Notes: generated from the sequence alone by a model not told the origin. A stretch of 59,277 bases of DNA from Prevotella sp. (GCA_022771625.1 JALFCW010000017.1:1-59277), one strand, 5' to 3'; positions 36,722 through 45,416 are shown, counted from the first letter of the stretch. Made by a program: numbers and translations.

Positions 36722-37943
36722 TCAAGCATATTATGCAAATAAAATATTGACAATAGTTTTTATTGCCATTATATGTTTCATTGCCCTGTATTCATTCATA
36801 TATATTCCAGATTACGAATCCTACCAAATAAGCGACTGGATGATAAACTATGAGGGAGGCTTCGTCAGACGTGGACTGATGGGGCAATTACTTCTTTCTG
36901 CCAACACCATACATACATTCGACGTAAGATATGCCATTCTGATAATAGAACTCATGTCATATATATTATTTTTCTATCTATTGTTCAGGATATTTACCAA
37001 GTATAAATGGAGTCTTCTTGGAGCGATGTATCCTATAGCCTGCAGCACCACATCGATAGCTGTATATAGACGGGATTTCATGATGCTATGCCTGTGTTAT
37101 TTTTCATATAATTATTTTTTCAAATATTTAAGCAACAACAAGAGCAAATTCTTGCTTATATCCATAATACTAATTTCGATAAGCATTATCATTTACGAAC
37201 CTGTATTTTTTGTATTAGTTCCTGTATTATTAATGCAATATTGGAATAAGGAAAAGAATATATTAAAATCACTGTGCATATTCTCTATACCACTGTTATG
37301 TATGATGTTTTCCTGCTTATTCAGAGGAAATGCAGAGCAAGTGGATGATATATGGAAGTCATGGATACCTTATATTACTCAATATGTTGATATAGACAAC
37401 GAGAATATTGGACTTGCCATTCAATTCCTTGGTATGACAAACAAGGAGGTGTTCGCCATGCATTATGACATAACTTTCGCTGACAATCCGTTATTGGCAA
37501 CCACAACGCTAATAATAGTGTTCATTCTTGCATATTATCTTTGCACCCACATCCCTATAGTTGACAAATATAATAAAAGTATCACTTCTAATAAAGACAA
37601 ATATGATTTAAGCAAGGTTATTTGTTTCCAACTTTTAGTTCAACTGCCAATGTTCACACTGCTGTCATGTGACTATGGCAGGACAATCCCAATAAGTCTC
37701 TATACAGCTTTCTTCATATTCCACTTTTCAAAAGAATATGGAATAATAATGGATGTAACTACTATAATAAAAAAAGCATCTGACAATATTATGAATTTAA
37801 TCAATTCCCACACACTATTCAACAATGTATGGGTGTATATAGTCGTTGTTCTATTTTTTCCTTTTCACACGTTTGTCCCATCTCTTCTCTATGACAATGT
37901 CATTATACATTCATTGGAGAAAATATGCAAATACATATTATAG
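36684..37943 (+). CDS. Polytopic membrane protein of the glycan cluster, possibly a polymerase
   Basis: 419 residues with about ten hydrophobic segments, very AT-rich. After the first membrane helix it has DWMINYEGGFVRRGLMGQLL (about 50-69), a motif I associate with membrane proteins in O-antigen clusters. A large loop (WKSWIPYITQYVDIDNENIG) lies near 230-250. No recognised catalytic motif is visible, so a Wzy-like O-antigen polymerase role is inference from position and topology only. The start at 36684 lies 38 bases inside the GT4 gene. Later Mets at codons 3 and 8 would also work. It ends 5 bases from the stop of the convergent gene at 37949. Confidence 0.7.
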   Translation: MNMTTRKMTSKNNQAYYANKILTIVFIAIICFIALYSFIYIPDYESYQISDWMINYEGGFVRRGLMGQLLLSANTIHTFDVRYAILIIELMSYILFFYLLFRIFTKYKWSLLGAMYPIACSTTSIAVYRRDFMMLCLCYFSYNYFFKYLSNNKSKFLLISIILISISIIIYEPVFFVLVPVLLMQYWNKEKNILKSLCIFSIPLLCMMFSCLFRGNAEQVDDIWKSWIPYITQYVDIDNENIGLAIQFLGMTNKEVFAMHYDITFADNPLLATTTLIIVFILAYYLCTHIPIVDKYNKSITSNKDKYDLSKVICFQLLVQLPMFTLLSCDYGRTIPISLYTAFFIFHFSKEYGIIMDVTTIIKKASDNIMNLINSHTLFNNVWVYIVVVLFFPFHTFVPSLLYDNVIIHSLEKICKYIL

Positions 37944-37948
37944 ATGAA

Positions 37949-39058
37949 CTATGACAACAGTTTTTCATACATTTCTATATATTGCTTGCTGACTTTCATA
38001 TAATCATGATGCTTACGTACAAAAATCACACTCTCACGCGATAATTCGCTTATCCTGCCAGGAGTGAGCAAAGCCTCGCGTAATACTTCAAGATTGTAGT
38101 CATCCTGCTGAGGGCGCGCGTTAATTATCGGACGCAACTCCTTTTCTCCAATAAATTCATAATACTCCTCCTCACCTCCACCAATTATTACGGTTCCGCG
38201 CGCCATGGCTGCAAGGGAATTCATTGCCGGGGTATAGGAATAAAGTTGATCAACCAACACATCAGCCTCTTCAAGCATCTTGCAGTATTCAATATATGGA
38301 ACATCATACACTTTTCTGACCTCAACCTTATCAGGCTGCTCTGCCGCTATCTTTTCAACAAGGGAGGCTAATACACTTGCTCCTTTTATAAAATCCCTAC
38401 GTTTTTGTATGCCTACAAGTACTTTTATGGGCCAATTCTCACCCTTAATTCTTATGTCTTTTATATCAGGTATTTCTATTGGCAATGGCAGATAATGCAG
38501 TCTCGAACGACATGCAGCATTATTATAATATACATAATACTCGTAAAGACATGCAGCGAAAGCATCAGCATGCTTATTCACATATCTACAACAACTCAAA
38601 AACTCTGGTAAGTGCTGTTCTTCTATTCTCCACTTGTTTTCTTCCTCATTAATGGCTTGAGTACCAATATGTGTATCAGAATAGGCAAGAACTCCCTTAG
38701 CTTGCGCGTCAAAGACTACAATGTCATCTCCCCAACAGCCTCTCACCACTCTCTTATTATACCGCTTGATGAACTTAAAGAAAAGCTTGTTCCAACCCAA
38801 TTTCAACGGTAAGGTGTGAAAGTCGTTCATCTGAACTATATCGTTGCCAATAAACAAACGCAGATTAGCCAATATCTTCCATATAACTTTCAAGCCACTA
38901 AGCATTCCCAAGCGCATATTCCTGCTTAGGTCAATGTCACGAGGACAATCCCATATACAACCAGCGGACACAAGTGTAACATTGTGCCCAAGAGCCTCAA
39001 ATCCATTTCGCAATGTACTATGCACAAAACTTGCCTCACCTAAAAGTAATATCTTCAT
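37949..39058 (-). CDS. Putative GT-B glycosyltransferase
   Basis: 369 residues beginning MKILLLGEASFVHSTLRNGF, a GT-B N-terminal strand-loop. The middle has RVVRGCWGDDIVVFD and a late block EADVLVDQLYSYTPAMNSLAAMARGTVIIGGGEEEYYEF-type (about 266-304, described in parts), which resembles the C-terminal nucleotide-binding domain of GT4-like enzymes with its final Glu cluster. The sequence between is unusually divergent (HLPEFLSCCRYVNKHADAFA). The family assignment is moderate. It is the last gene of the minus-strand run cotH, AT3-pEtN transferase, this gene (gaps 17 and 16 bases) and converges on the polymerase-like gene. Confidence 0.7.
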   Translation of the reverse strand: MKILLLGEASFVHSTLRNGFEALGHNVTLVSAGCIWDCPRDIDLSRNMRLGMLSGLKVIWKILANLRLFIGNDIVQMNDFHTLPLKLGWNKLFFKFIKRYNKRVVRGCWGDDIVVFDAQAKGVLAYSDTHIGTQAINEEENKWRIEEQHLPEFLSCCRYVNKHADAFAACLYEYYVYYNNAACRSRLHYLPLPIEIPDIKDIRIKGENWPIKVLVGIQKRRDFIKGASVLASLVEKIAAEQPDKVEVRKVYDVPYIEYCKMLEEADVLVDQLYSYTPAMNSLAAMARGTVIIGGGEEEYYEFIGEKELRPIINARPQQDDYNLEVLREALLTPGRISELSRESVIFVRKHHDYMKVSKQYIEMYEKLLS

Positions 39059-39074
39059 GTCGTAATTATTTTAA

Positions 39075-41651
39075 CTATCTAAATATATTCAAATTGTTAT
39101 TTATATATCCGCTCTTTATGTCAGCGGCATCAAGAATACTATGGAAAAGAAAGTAAGACTTATATCTCTTGTCTTTATTTGAACGTAATGCCTTTACTTT
39201 CTGAGAATACCTTCGGGCATACTCGTCGGAATACCAGATAAAACATCCTGGCAAATGCTGTGGTTCATTATCCACACTGCCGTGAATGAAATGGCTGTCC
39301 TCACCCATACATTCACCATGATCGGAAAGATATATCAACACCGCATTTCTATTTCTCAACCTGTTTATTACCTGATTCCAAAAGTAATCGGAAAATATAA
39401 TAGAGTTGTCATACGAATTGCGTATTTGTTCAAAAGAGTTTGATGATATTATCTTACTGTCGGTTATAGGTTTGAATTTTTCATATTCATCTGTAAAATG
39501 TGTATTGTAATACCAATGCGAGCCTACTGTATGAAGAATTATCAGTTTAAGCGCTGCTGGACGCTGCAACTCCTCGTCATAATAAGGTAATAAGTCTGTA
39601 TCAAGCCACTTTTCATAAATATATGACACTTTTCCACTACTTACGTATTTCACTCTGTTGCACTCCTTGATAAAATACACAAAACTCTTTATGCTCTCTT
39701 GATTTGCAAGCCATGCCGTGGAATATCCGGCGCGCTTCATTAATGATATGAATGAACGTTCATTATATGCCCTGTCAGGATGTTTTTCATCAGAACGAGT
39801 CATAAAATGGGGTATACTGAGATGAGTAAGGTTATAGTCACTATATATATTTGACATTGATACTGCATTTTTTTCCTTACATAAAAACGGTGTGGTTGCC
39901 CTTTCATATCCATTAACCTGCATACTCGAAGCCCTCAGTGATTCTCCTATTATGAAAACGACTGTCATGGAATCTGTATTACATACAGCACTACCCTTAA
40001 AATCCTGACGTACGGTTTCCACACTGATTCGGTTGTCAAGGTATTCTGCTATGGTGAAGAATATGGAATAGGGTATTCTTTTTACAATGGCATTATTGGT
40101 TGTACCCACATTTAGCGGCACCATTACAATTATTAAGGAAACTATCATATGAAGCCACTGGCATGGAATATTTTCCATACAAAAACGTTTCATTGAAATG
40201 AATACTGACACTACCAAAGCGAGCATAATCCATAACACAAGCTGCCAACTTACAACGTCCATACTTGTACGCAGGTCATTCTCCAATAAAAGCTCTATTA
40301 CTTCGGGCATCAATGTTAAGTGCAGAGTACAGCGATAATAAGCTATTATTGTACTTAATACCGTTATTATGGGAAACAATACACAAAAGACGTATTTGTT
40401 TATGCTAATAATATAGATAAGTCCGAATATGGCTATCTCTATTGCCAACCATTGAAGAGCCAATATTATAAAGTCATGAAAACTTGAAAACGGATTATCG
40501 TAAAATTCAGCTAACAAGAAAGTTGTACCATACAGAAGACTAATAATAAAACAAAACCTCAACAATTTTAGACTTGCACTTGAATATATCTTGTTAAGTG
40601 ATTTTGTAAACACAATTATTGATCCTATTCTCGATATTAAAGCAATATTTAATTTATTGGTGATATGCGAGAAAAATATTAGTATTGTAGTAAACAGTAT
40701 GAAATGGACCAAGTTTGAGTCAGCAATACCGGTATGAACCGATATACTGTTGAATATCCTTAGCACAGGGGCATGAATGATATAAATGCAGAATGATATA
40801 TTTCCCAACCACAACATTGTTTTTCCTTGCAGAAACTTGGATATAACACCGCTATGTTTATCAGTAATTGCAAAGAAGAAGATAAATAAAGGAATAGCCA
40901 ACCAAAATATTGAGACTGTCCTTACTCTCTGCGGAAGGTGAGGATATAAAATGGCAGTGATTACTACAAGCAATATTACCGACAGTTCCATTAATGATAC
41001 AGTAAGAAAGGATTTGCCATTAAGCTTATCCCTAAGTGCAATACCATTGTCTGATACGTAAAGTTTATATAGTATAATACCTACTATGAAATCCAATAGT
41101 CGCGTTAATGGATTGGCATAAAGTATGGGATTTACAAGATAAGTGGGCAAAACAGCCATCAGACATATATACAATAAAATAGCTACGAGGCTTATTGCTA
41201 ATAGTTTTCTATTGTCAGAACGTAATATATACTTGTTTAATGAAGAAAACACAACATAGAAAAACAATATGTCGCATAGAAACCATGACGGGCTATTGGC
41301 TACGAAATAGAAACTGTCGGCAGGAACCCAACTTTGCAGAAGAAGAATATTGGCTATTACAGCCGTAATATCACAATATTTCTCAAGCCTTATATCAAGC
41401 GCAAACATTACTATAAATGTCAGAATATGCAAGGGATAAATCTTAATCCACTGTTTCACAACAAAAGGCTTTGTGCTGAATGAACCTTTGGCAATTCTTT
41501 CACTGTATGCCAATGACAATACGAATCCACTTAACATAAAGAAGAACGAAACACCACACTCTCCTCCAAAGTCAAAACTTGAACCAATGTAGTGGGATAA
41601 CACCACAAGTATAATGAAAAAGAATCTCAGCGACTGTAATGTGCGTATCAT
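39075..41651 (-). CDS. Fusion of acyltransferase 3 and phosphoethanolamine-transferase (EptA-like sulfatase fold)
   Basis: 858 residues. Residues about 1-345 are an acyltransferase-3 membrane domain: RFFFIILVVLSHYIG with the conserved His near 20, VSFFFMLSGFVLSLAYS near 33-49, and a PSWFLCDILFF segment. The usual Arg before YP is Lys here (KQWIKIYPLHIL). Further membrane helices run to about 520. Residues about 555-850 are a periplasmic alkaline-phosphatase-fold domain with IIGESLRASSM (Glu near 568), the Thr nucleophile region NLTHLSIPHFMTR near 607 and LSDHGECMGED near 776-785. These match the metal ligands and Thr of EptA/MCR enzymes. The protein could add both an acyl group and phosphoethanolamine to LPS or another glycan. 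It is AT-rich and in line with its neighbours. Confidence 0.85.
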   Translation of the reverse strand: MIRTLQSLRFFFIILVVLSHYIGSSFDFGGECGVSFFFMLSGFVLSLAYSERIAKGSFSTKPFVVKQWIKIYPLHILTFIVMFALDIRLEKYCDITAVIANILLLQSWVPADSFYFVANSPSWFLCDILFFYVVFSSLNKYILRSDNRKLLAISLVAILLYICLMAVLPTYLVNPILYANPLTRLLDFIVGIILYKLYVSDNGIALRDKLNGKSFLTVSLMELSVILLVVITAILYPHLPQRVRTVSIFWLAIPLFIFFFAITDKHSGVISKFLQGKTMLWLGNISFCIYIIHAPVLRIFNSISVHTGIADSNLVHFILFTTILIFFSHITNKLNIALISRIGSIIVFTKSLNKIYSSASLKLLRFCFIISLLYGTTFLLAEFYDNPFSSFHDFIILALQWLAIEIAIFGLIYIISINKYVFCVLFPIITVLSTIIAYYRCTLHLTLMPEVIELLLENDLRTSMDVVSWQLVLWIMLALVVSVFISMKRFCMENIPCQWLHMIVSLIIVMVPLNVGTTNNAIVKRIPYSIFFTIAEYLDNRISVETVRQDFKGSAVCNTDSMTVVFIIGESLRASSMQVNGYERATTPFLCKEKNAVSMSNIYSDYNLTHLSIPHFMTRSDEKHPDRAYNERSFISLMKRAGYSTAWLANQESIKSFVYFIKECNRVKYVSSGKVSYIYEKWLDTDLLPYYDEELQRPAALKLIILHTVGSHWYYNTHFTDEYEKFKPITDSKIISSNSFEQIRNSYDNSIIFSDYFWNQVINRLRNRNAVLIYLSDHGECMGEDSHFIHGSVDNEPQHLPGCFIWYSDEYARRYSQKVKALRSNKDKRYKSYFLFHSILDAADIKSGYINNNLNIFR

Positions 41652-41668
41652 AAAAGAAATACTTTATC

Positions 41669-43117
41669 TCATCTGATTATTTTTCTGCCATTCTCTATGT
41701 ATATTCTTCTGCCAAAAGGATTCGACATTATCCTCTTTCCATCTATATTATACATCCTAATATTATAGGAATCAGTATCTTGGAAAACATAAGGAATATC
41801 ATCTGCTATTACACCCAATACCTTGTTAAGAGCTGCAATGTTATTTACATACCATTTCTTTACATATTCCAACTCCTCATCAAGGTTGAGGGGAACGGGA
41901 TTATTGTTCCACTTGTCATACTCACGCTGCCAAGCTCCCGACTCCTTGAATCTCTTGGCATAAGTATCAAGACGTGCGTTAAAGTTATCGAGAGACATTA
42001 TCCCTGACAACAATTCCTGCCAACGTTCTTTCATACTTACACGGAAATTATCTACATTGTAAACATAAAGCTGATAGTATATATAATTACTTGTCAACTC
42101 GGAAATCTTTGTATATTCTTCATAATGGCTTCCCTCATACAGACCGCCAAGAGAGCAGTCAAGATCCCATGGGGTGATAAGAAATGTCTCGTTGACGTTA
42201 ATGTCCGGACAACTGAAATGAGTATTCTTCACATTATTATCGATAATATTAAATCCCATAATGAACAAGGCATAATCCACTAAATTGTCGTAATAAAAAT
42301 GCTGGCGGTAATGTAACTTGAAGAAGGCATTACGAGTATTACTGAAATCAATAAGATTCATTAGCGGTTTCCAGGCATCATAACAGGGATAATCGTCAGG
42401 ATATTGCAGTTCCCAACCGTTCCAAGCCTCTCCGTCAAATGATTCTGAAATATCATAACCAGTCATGCGTGTAGCATCCGTCCATGCTTCACCTTTATAT
42501 AATACACCTCTTACATATACACTGCCGTCACTCTGTTCCTTGGCTTTCTTCAAACCGAGGAGTTTACGGTCTATCTTGTCGGTCATACAATATAGTCCGT
42601 GATATTCTCCATTAAGATATACTTCGACAAACTGTCCTAACGTTCCGTTTCTGTTGTCGAAATCTGTCTTATAAGGTGTTTTGCTTATCTCGTTCCATAT
42701 ATCAAAGCACACGCGGTTGCGCATCCTGATGCGGTCAATAGCCATTGCATCCAATATCCAGTCGTTTTCCTTTCTTATTCCGAATACATTGGCATCAAGG
42801 TCTTCGCCATCGCTGTCGAGCAGTTTGATGGCAAATGACTTTTTCTCATATTTCAATGATGAAGCGCCACGGTATCTCAGTTTGCAATCAAACGAAGCCA
42901 TTAGTCTGCCTTCGGTTCTCATTTCAGCATCCACAATAGTTATATGTCCAGGAATATAATTTTCCTTACTGAGTTGCGATACATCAACCTCAATATTCAC
43001 TAATGGCAGGGAATATTCATTATATTCAGATATGGCAGTCTCCCATTGCGACTTGGCAAGAGCCGATGTCACAAGGGAAAAAGAAAAAATAATAAATAAA
43101 AGTATCGTCTTTTTCAT
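41669..43117 (-). CDS. Secreted CotH-type kinase family protein
   Basis: 482 residues with a Sec signal peptide (SLVTSALA, cleavage near 21). The CotH core: LRYRGASSLKYEKKSFAIKL (about 82-101), NDWILDAMAIDRIRMRNRV near 118-136, YLNGEYHGLYCMTDKIDR near 169-186, and the metal/ATP block IIDNNVKNTHF followed by ITPWDLDCSLGG near 310-325. CotH proteins phosphorylate secreted proteins in spore formers. In Bacteroidetes their role is open. The C-terminus (IRMYNIDGKRIM, then RIYIENGRKIIR) resembles the short C-terminal tails of exported Bacteroidetes proteins. Consensus promoter at 43172-43141. It is the first gene of the minus-strand glycan run. Confidence 0.87.
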   Translation of the reverse strand: MKKTILLFIIFSFSLVTSALAKSQWETAISEYNEYSLPLVNIEVDVSQLSKENYIPGHITIVDAEMRTEGRLMASFDCKLRYRGASSLKYEKKSFAIKLLDSDGEDLDANVFGIRKENDWILDAMAIDRIRMRNRVCFDIWNEISKTPYKTDFDNRNGTLGQFVEVYLNGEYHGLYCMTDKIDRKLLGLKKAKEQSDGSVYVRGVLYKGEAWTDATRMTGYDISESFDGEAWNGWELQYPDDYPCYDAWKPLMNLIDFSNTRNAFFKLHYRQHFYYDNLVDYALFIMGFNIIDNNVKNTHFSCPDINVNETFLITPWDLDCSLGGLYEGSHYEEYTKISELTSNYIYYQLYVYNVDNFRVSMKERWQELLSGIMSLDNFNARLDTYAKRFKESGAWQREYDKWNNNPVPLNLDEELEYVKKWYVNNIAALNKVLGVIADDIPYVFQDTDSYNIRMYNIDGKRIMSNPFGRRIYIENGRKIIR

Positions 43118-43140
43118 TCTTGATTATCTGAATTTGTCTG

Positions 43141-43172
43141 CAAAGATAATTATTTTCCTTCGATATAACAAA
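43141..43172 (-). promoter_or_regulatory. Bacteroidetes-type promoter for the cotH-AT3-GT run
   Basis: The minus strand reads TATCTTTG at 43148-43141, with TTTG at 43172-43169 upstream. The spacer is 20 bases, so this is a consensus promoter, 23 bases before the start codon. Confidence 0.75.
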
Positions 43173-43188
43173 TTAAATAAAAAAAAAC

Positions 43189-43219
43189 TTGCATTATATA
43201 TTTTTTTTCCTTATTTTTG
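43189..43219 (+). promoter_or_regulatory. Bacteroidetes-type promoter for the rubredoxin-flavin reductase gene
   Basis: TATTTTTG at 43212-43219 with TTG at 43189-43191, spacer 20 bases. Divergent from the cotH promoter, the two -7 elements being about 65 bases apart. Confidence 0.65.
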
Positions 43220-43262
43220 CACCGAAAAACTTAGAATATAAAACTATATTAATTACAATATT

Positions 43263-43922
43263 ATGGATATAACAGTACTATTCAAACTTACCTACGGACT
43301 GTATGTAGTAGGTGCTTACGACGGACTAAGGCCTGTGGGATGTATCATCAATACATGCTTCCAGGTGACAAGCCAAAACCCTATTCTTGCCATCTCGATG
43401 AACAAGAACAACTACACCCTGAAGGCTATCAAGGAAAGCCGAAGATTCTCGCTCTCTATCATTGCCGAGGACACTGACCCGAGTATTATCGGTACATTCG
43501 GATTCCAGTCAAGCCGCGATGTCGACAAGTATGCCAACTATGGACATCGTATCTACTGCGAAGCTCCATGCGTCAACGGAAAGTTTGCCGGACGACTTAT
43601 TCTCGATGCTATCAACTTTGTGGATAATGAAACACATATCGTTGTCCTCGCACGACTGGTTGATACTGTAAAGGGTGATGGCACTCCTATGACATACGAC
43701 TACTATCATCATGTTGTTAAGGGCAAGGCTCCCAAGAATGCTCCTACCTATGTGGCTGAAGAAGAAAAGCCTAAGACAGAAGAGCAAACGGCTACCACTA
43801 CTGATAAGAAGAAATATAAATGTCAGGTGTGCGGATATGAAGTTGAAATGGACGGTGAACTGCCTGATGACTTCAAATGTCCATTATGCAAACAACCAAA
43901 AGATAAATTCTCTTTAATATAA
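43263..43922 (+). CDS. High-molecular-weight rubredoxin (flavin reductase-rubredoxin fusion)
   Basis: 219 residues. Residues 1-150 are an FMN-binding flavin-reductase-like domain (FKLTYGLYVVGAYDG, NTCFQVTSQNPILAISMNKNNYT, then SIIGTFGFQSSRDVDKY). A charged linker rich in Glu, Lys and Thr covers about 155-182. Residues 184-219 are a rubredoxin domain with YKCQVCGYEVE and FKCPLCKQPKDKF, giving the two CxxC iron ligands. Proteins of this design carry electrons from NAD(P)H-dependent partners to flavodiiron proteins for O2, NO or peroxide removal in anaerobes. The partner is not in the window. It ends at a strong two-way terminator shared with nadA. Confidence 0.9.
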   Translation: MDITVLFKLTYGLYVVGAYDGLRPVGCIINTCFQVTSQNPILAISMNKNNYTLKAIKESRRFSLSIIAEDTDPSIIGTFGFQSSRDVDKYANYGHRIYCEAPCVNGKFAGRLILDAINFVDNETHIVVLARLVDTVKGDGTPMTYDYYHHVVKGKAPKNAPTYVAEEEKPKTEEQTATTTDKKKYKCQVCGYEVEMDGELPDDFKCPLCKQPKDKFSLI

Positions 43923-43928
43923 TAAAAA

Positions 43929-43963
43929 AATAATCAGCTCGCAAATGAGCTGATTATTTTTTT
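43929..43963. terminator. Bidirectional intrinsic terminator between rubredoxin gene and nadA
   Basis: 12-bp perfect stem (43929-43940 with 43947-43958), 6-base loop, T-run to 43963 on the plus strand and an A-run before it for the minus strand. It overlaps the last base pairs of nadA. Confidence 0.9.
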
Positions 43964-44954
43964 ATTTCGAAAGATTCAACATTCTCTCTATTGGCTTTAC
44001 GGCATCCTTGGCAATGTCGGCATCCACTTCTACCGATGGCCACTCATATTTAAGAGTATTGTATATCTTCTTGAGAGTGTTCATCTTCATATAGTCACAT
44101 TCATTGCAACTGCATCCTACGCCTCCCTCGCTTATCTCTGGAGGTACGGGATGGAATATAGTGTTGGGACACTTGCGCTGCATCTCATGAAGAATACCGG
44201 CCTCGGTGGCTACAATATACTCATTCTCGGGGTGTGCCACGGCATAATCAAGAAGAACAGCTGTAGATCCCACTACATCAGCAATAGCCAATACAGGACC
44301 CTTACATTCAGGATGAGCCAATACCAATGCCTTGGGATGTTCATCCTTCAGTTTTACAATCTCAGCCACTGAGAAACGCTCATGCACATGGCATCCTCCA
44401 TTCCACAAGAGCATGTTACGTCCTGTCACCTCATTTATATATGACCCGAGGTTATAGTCAGGACCAAAGATTATCTTCTCGTCTTTGGGGAATGTATCCA
44501 CAATCTTCTTGGCATTACCACTTGTCACTACCACATCCGTCAATGCCTTCACGGCAGCTGTGGTGTTGACATAGCTCACCACCTTATATCCGGGATGCTC
44601 CTCCTTGTATTTCCTCAAGTCGTCGGCTTTGCATGAGTCGGCAAGCGAACAACCGGCATTGAGGTCGGGAGCAAGAACAAGTTTCTCCGGACTCAATATC
44701 TTGCATGTCTCAGCCATAAAATGCACACCGCACATCACAATTATCTTGGCGTCGGTGTTGGCAGCCTTGCGGGCCAATGCCAATGAGTCGCCAATGAAAT
44801 CCGCGATGTCCTGGATTTCGCCCTGAGTATAATAATGTGCCAGGATAATAGCATCCTTCTCTTTGCACATTCGACGTATTTCAGCTTTCAGGTCTGTGCC
44901 TTCGGCTATTGGTTCGTCGATAAAACCTTTTTCCATCCATTCCTGTTTTATCAT
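43962..44954 (-). CDS. nadA: Quinolinate synthase A
   Basis: 4Fe-4S enzyme that condenses iminoaspartate with dihydroxyacetone phosphate to quinolinate in NAD biosynthesis (cytoplasm). About 330 residues from the preferred ATG at 44954. The open frame extends 20 codons further upstream, but those residues (LLLLSILIEKRED) do not fit the family. Cys ligands lie in DLNAGCSLAD, AHPECKGPV and GCSCNECDYMKM, in the usual order. Other motifs are IILAHYYTQGEIQDIADFIGD at the start, HFMAET and NGGCHVHERF. The partner genes nadB and nadC are not in the window. Its upstream side is the origin-like region 45019-45392. A possible minus-strand promoter at 45171-45164 would give a 200-base leader. Confidence 0.93.
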   Translation of the reverse strand: MIKQEWMEKGFIDEPIAEGTDLKAEIRRMCKEKDAIILAHYYTQGEIQDIADFIGDSLALARKAANTDAKIIVMCGVHFMAETCKILSPEKLVLAPDLNAGCSLADSCKADDLRKYKEEHPGYKVVSYVNTTAAVKALTDVVVTSGNAKKIVDTFPKDEKIIFGPDYNLGSYINEVTGRNMLLWNGGCHVHERFSVAEIVKLKDEHPKALVLAHPECKGPVLAIADVVGSTAVLLDYAVAHPENEYIVATEAGILHEMQRKCPNTIFHPVPPEISEGGVGCSCNECDYMKMNTLKKIYNTLKYEWPSVEVDADIAKDAVKPIERMLNLSK

Positions 44955-45018
44955 CACTTTATTATATTTATTATCTTCTCTTTTCTCTATTAAAATAGAT
45001 AATAGTAATAACATATAC

Positions 45019-45392
45019 TGTTGATACGTTGATAACTATAATCCTATTTTCATTGTTCATTGGATATTAACATGCAGAATGAAGTTATAAACATCTTGTG
45101 TGTATATCTTCTCAGTGATAATGAGCTTTCTATACAACTTATCCACATTTTCCAATTTCGGTGCAAAATTAATAAGTTTATATCTTATTTCATCAAAAAA
45201 TTGTGGAAAAGTTACTTAAAAAGCTAAAATAACTATGTTGATATCCATTATCCTGATGTTTCAATGTGGCAAATGTGCATAACTCTTGATATATTAACAT
45301 AGTTATAAACATGGTTATTAGTAGGGTTTTCAACATAGTTATCCACAAATAAATCACAAGAAAAACTCTTTTTTATTTTGTATTGTGTATAA
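45019..45392. other. Candidate replication origin (oriC)
   Basis: AT-rich gap of about 460 bases between nadA and the trmH-type gene. It has five DnaA-box matches: TTATCCACA at 45139-45147 and 45339-45347 (plus strand), and on the minus strand TTTTCCACA (45210-45202), TTATGCACA (45282-45274) and TTATACACA (45392-45384). Two weaker TTATAAACA copies lie at 45085-45093 and 45303-45311. A 13-base element at 45330-45342 occurs inverted at 45229-45241, and its 11-base core occurs again at 45296-45306. GTTGATA is repeated at 45020, 45028 and 45238. The sign of GC skew changes across this gap in the blocks I counted. No dnaA gene is visible, which is common for Bacteroidetes origins. Confidence 0.65.
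45164..45171 (-). promoter_or_regulatory. Possible -7 element for nadA inside the origin-like region
   Basis: The minus strand reads TAATTTTG, an exact TAnnTTTG, with TTTG at 45197-45194 and a long 22-base spacer. It is the only good match upstream of nadA, and transcription from it would cross one DnaA box. Confidence 0.4.
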
Positions 45393-45407
45393 TTTACCTT
45401 ATCTTTG
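45377..45407 (+). promoter_or_regulatory. Bacteroidetes-type promoter for the trmH-type gene
   Basis: TATCTTTG at 45400-45407 with TTTG at 45377-45380, spacer 19 bases. It lies only 10 bases before the ATG at 45417, so the transcript would be nearly leaderless, or translation begins at the ATG at 45441. It overlaps the last DnaA box (45384-45392) in its spacer. Confidence 0.7.
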
Positions 45408-45416
45408 CAGCCTGAT

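Noticed and set aside
39266..39274. Isolated TTATCCACA DnaA-box match
   Set aside because: Single copy inside a coding region with no other boxes nearby.
45405..45416. TTG start for the trmH-type gene
   Set aside because: It overlaps the -7 promoter element, so it cannot be translated from that transcript.
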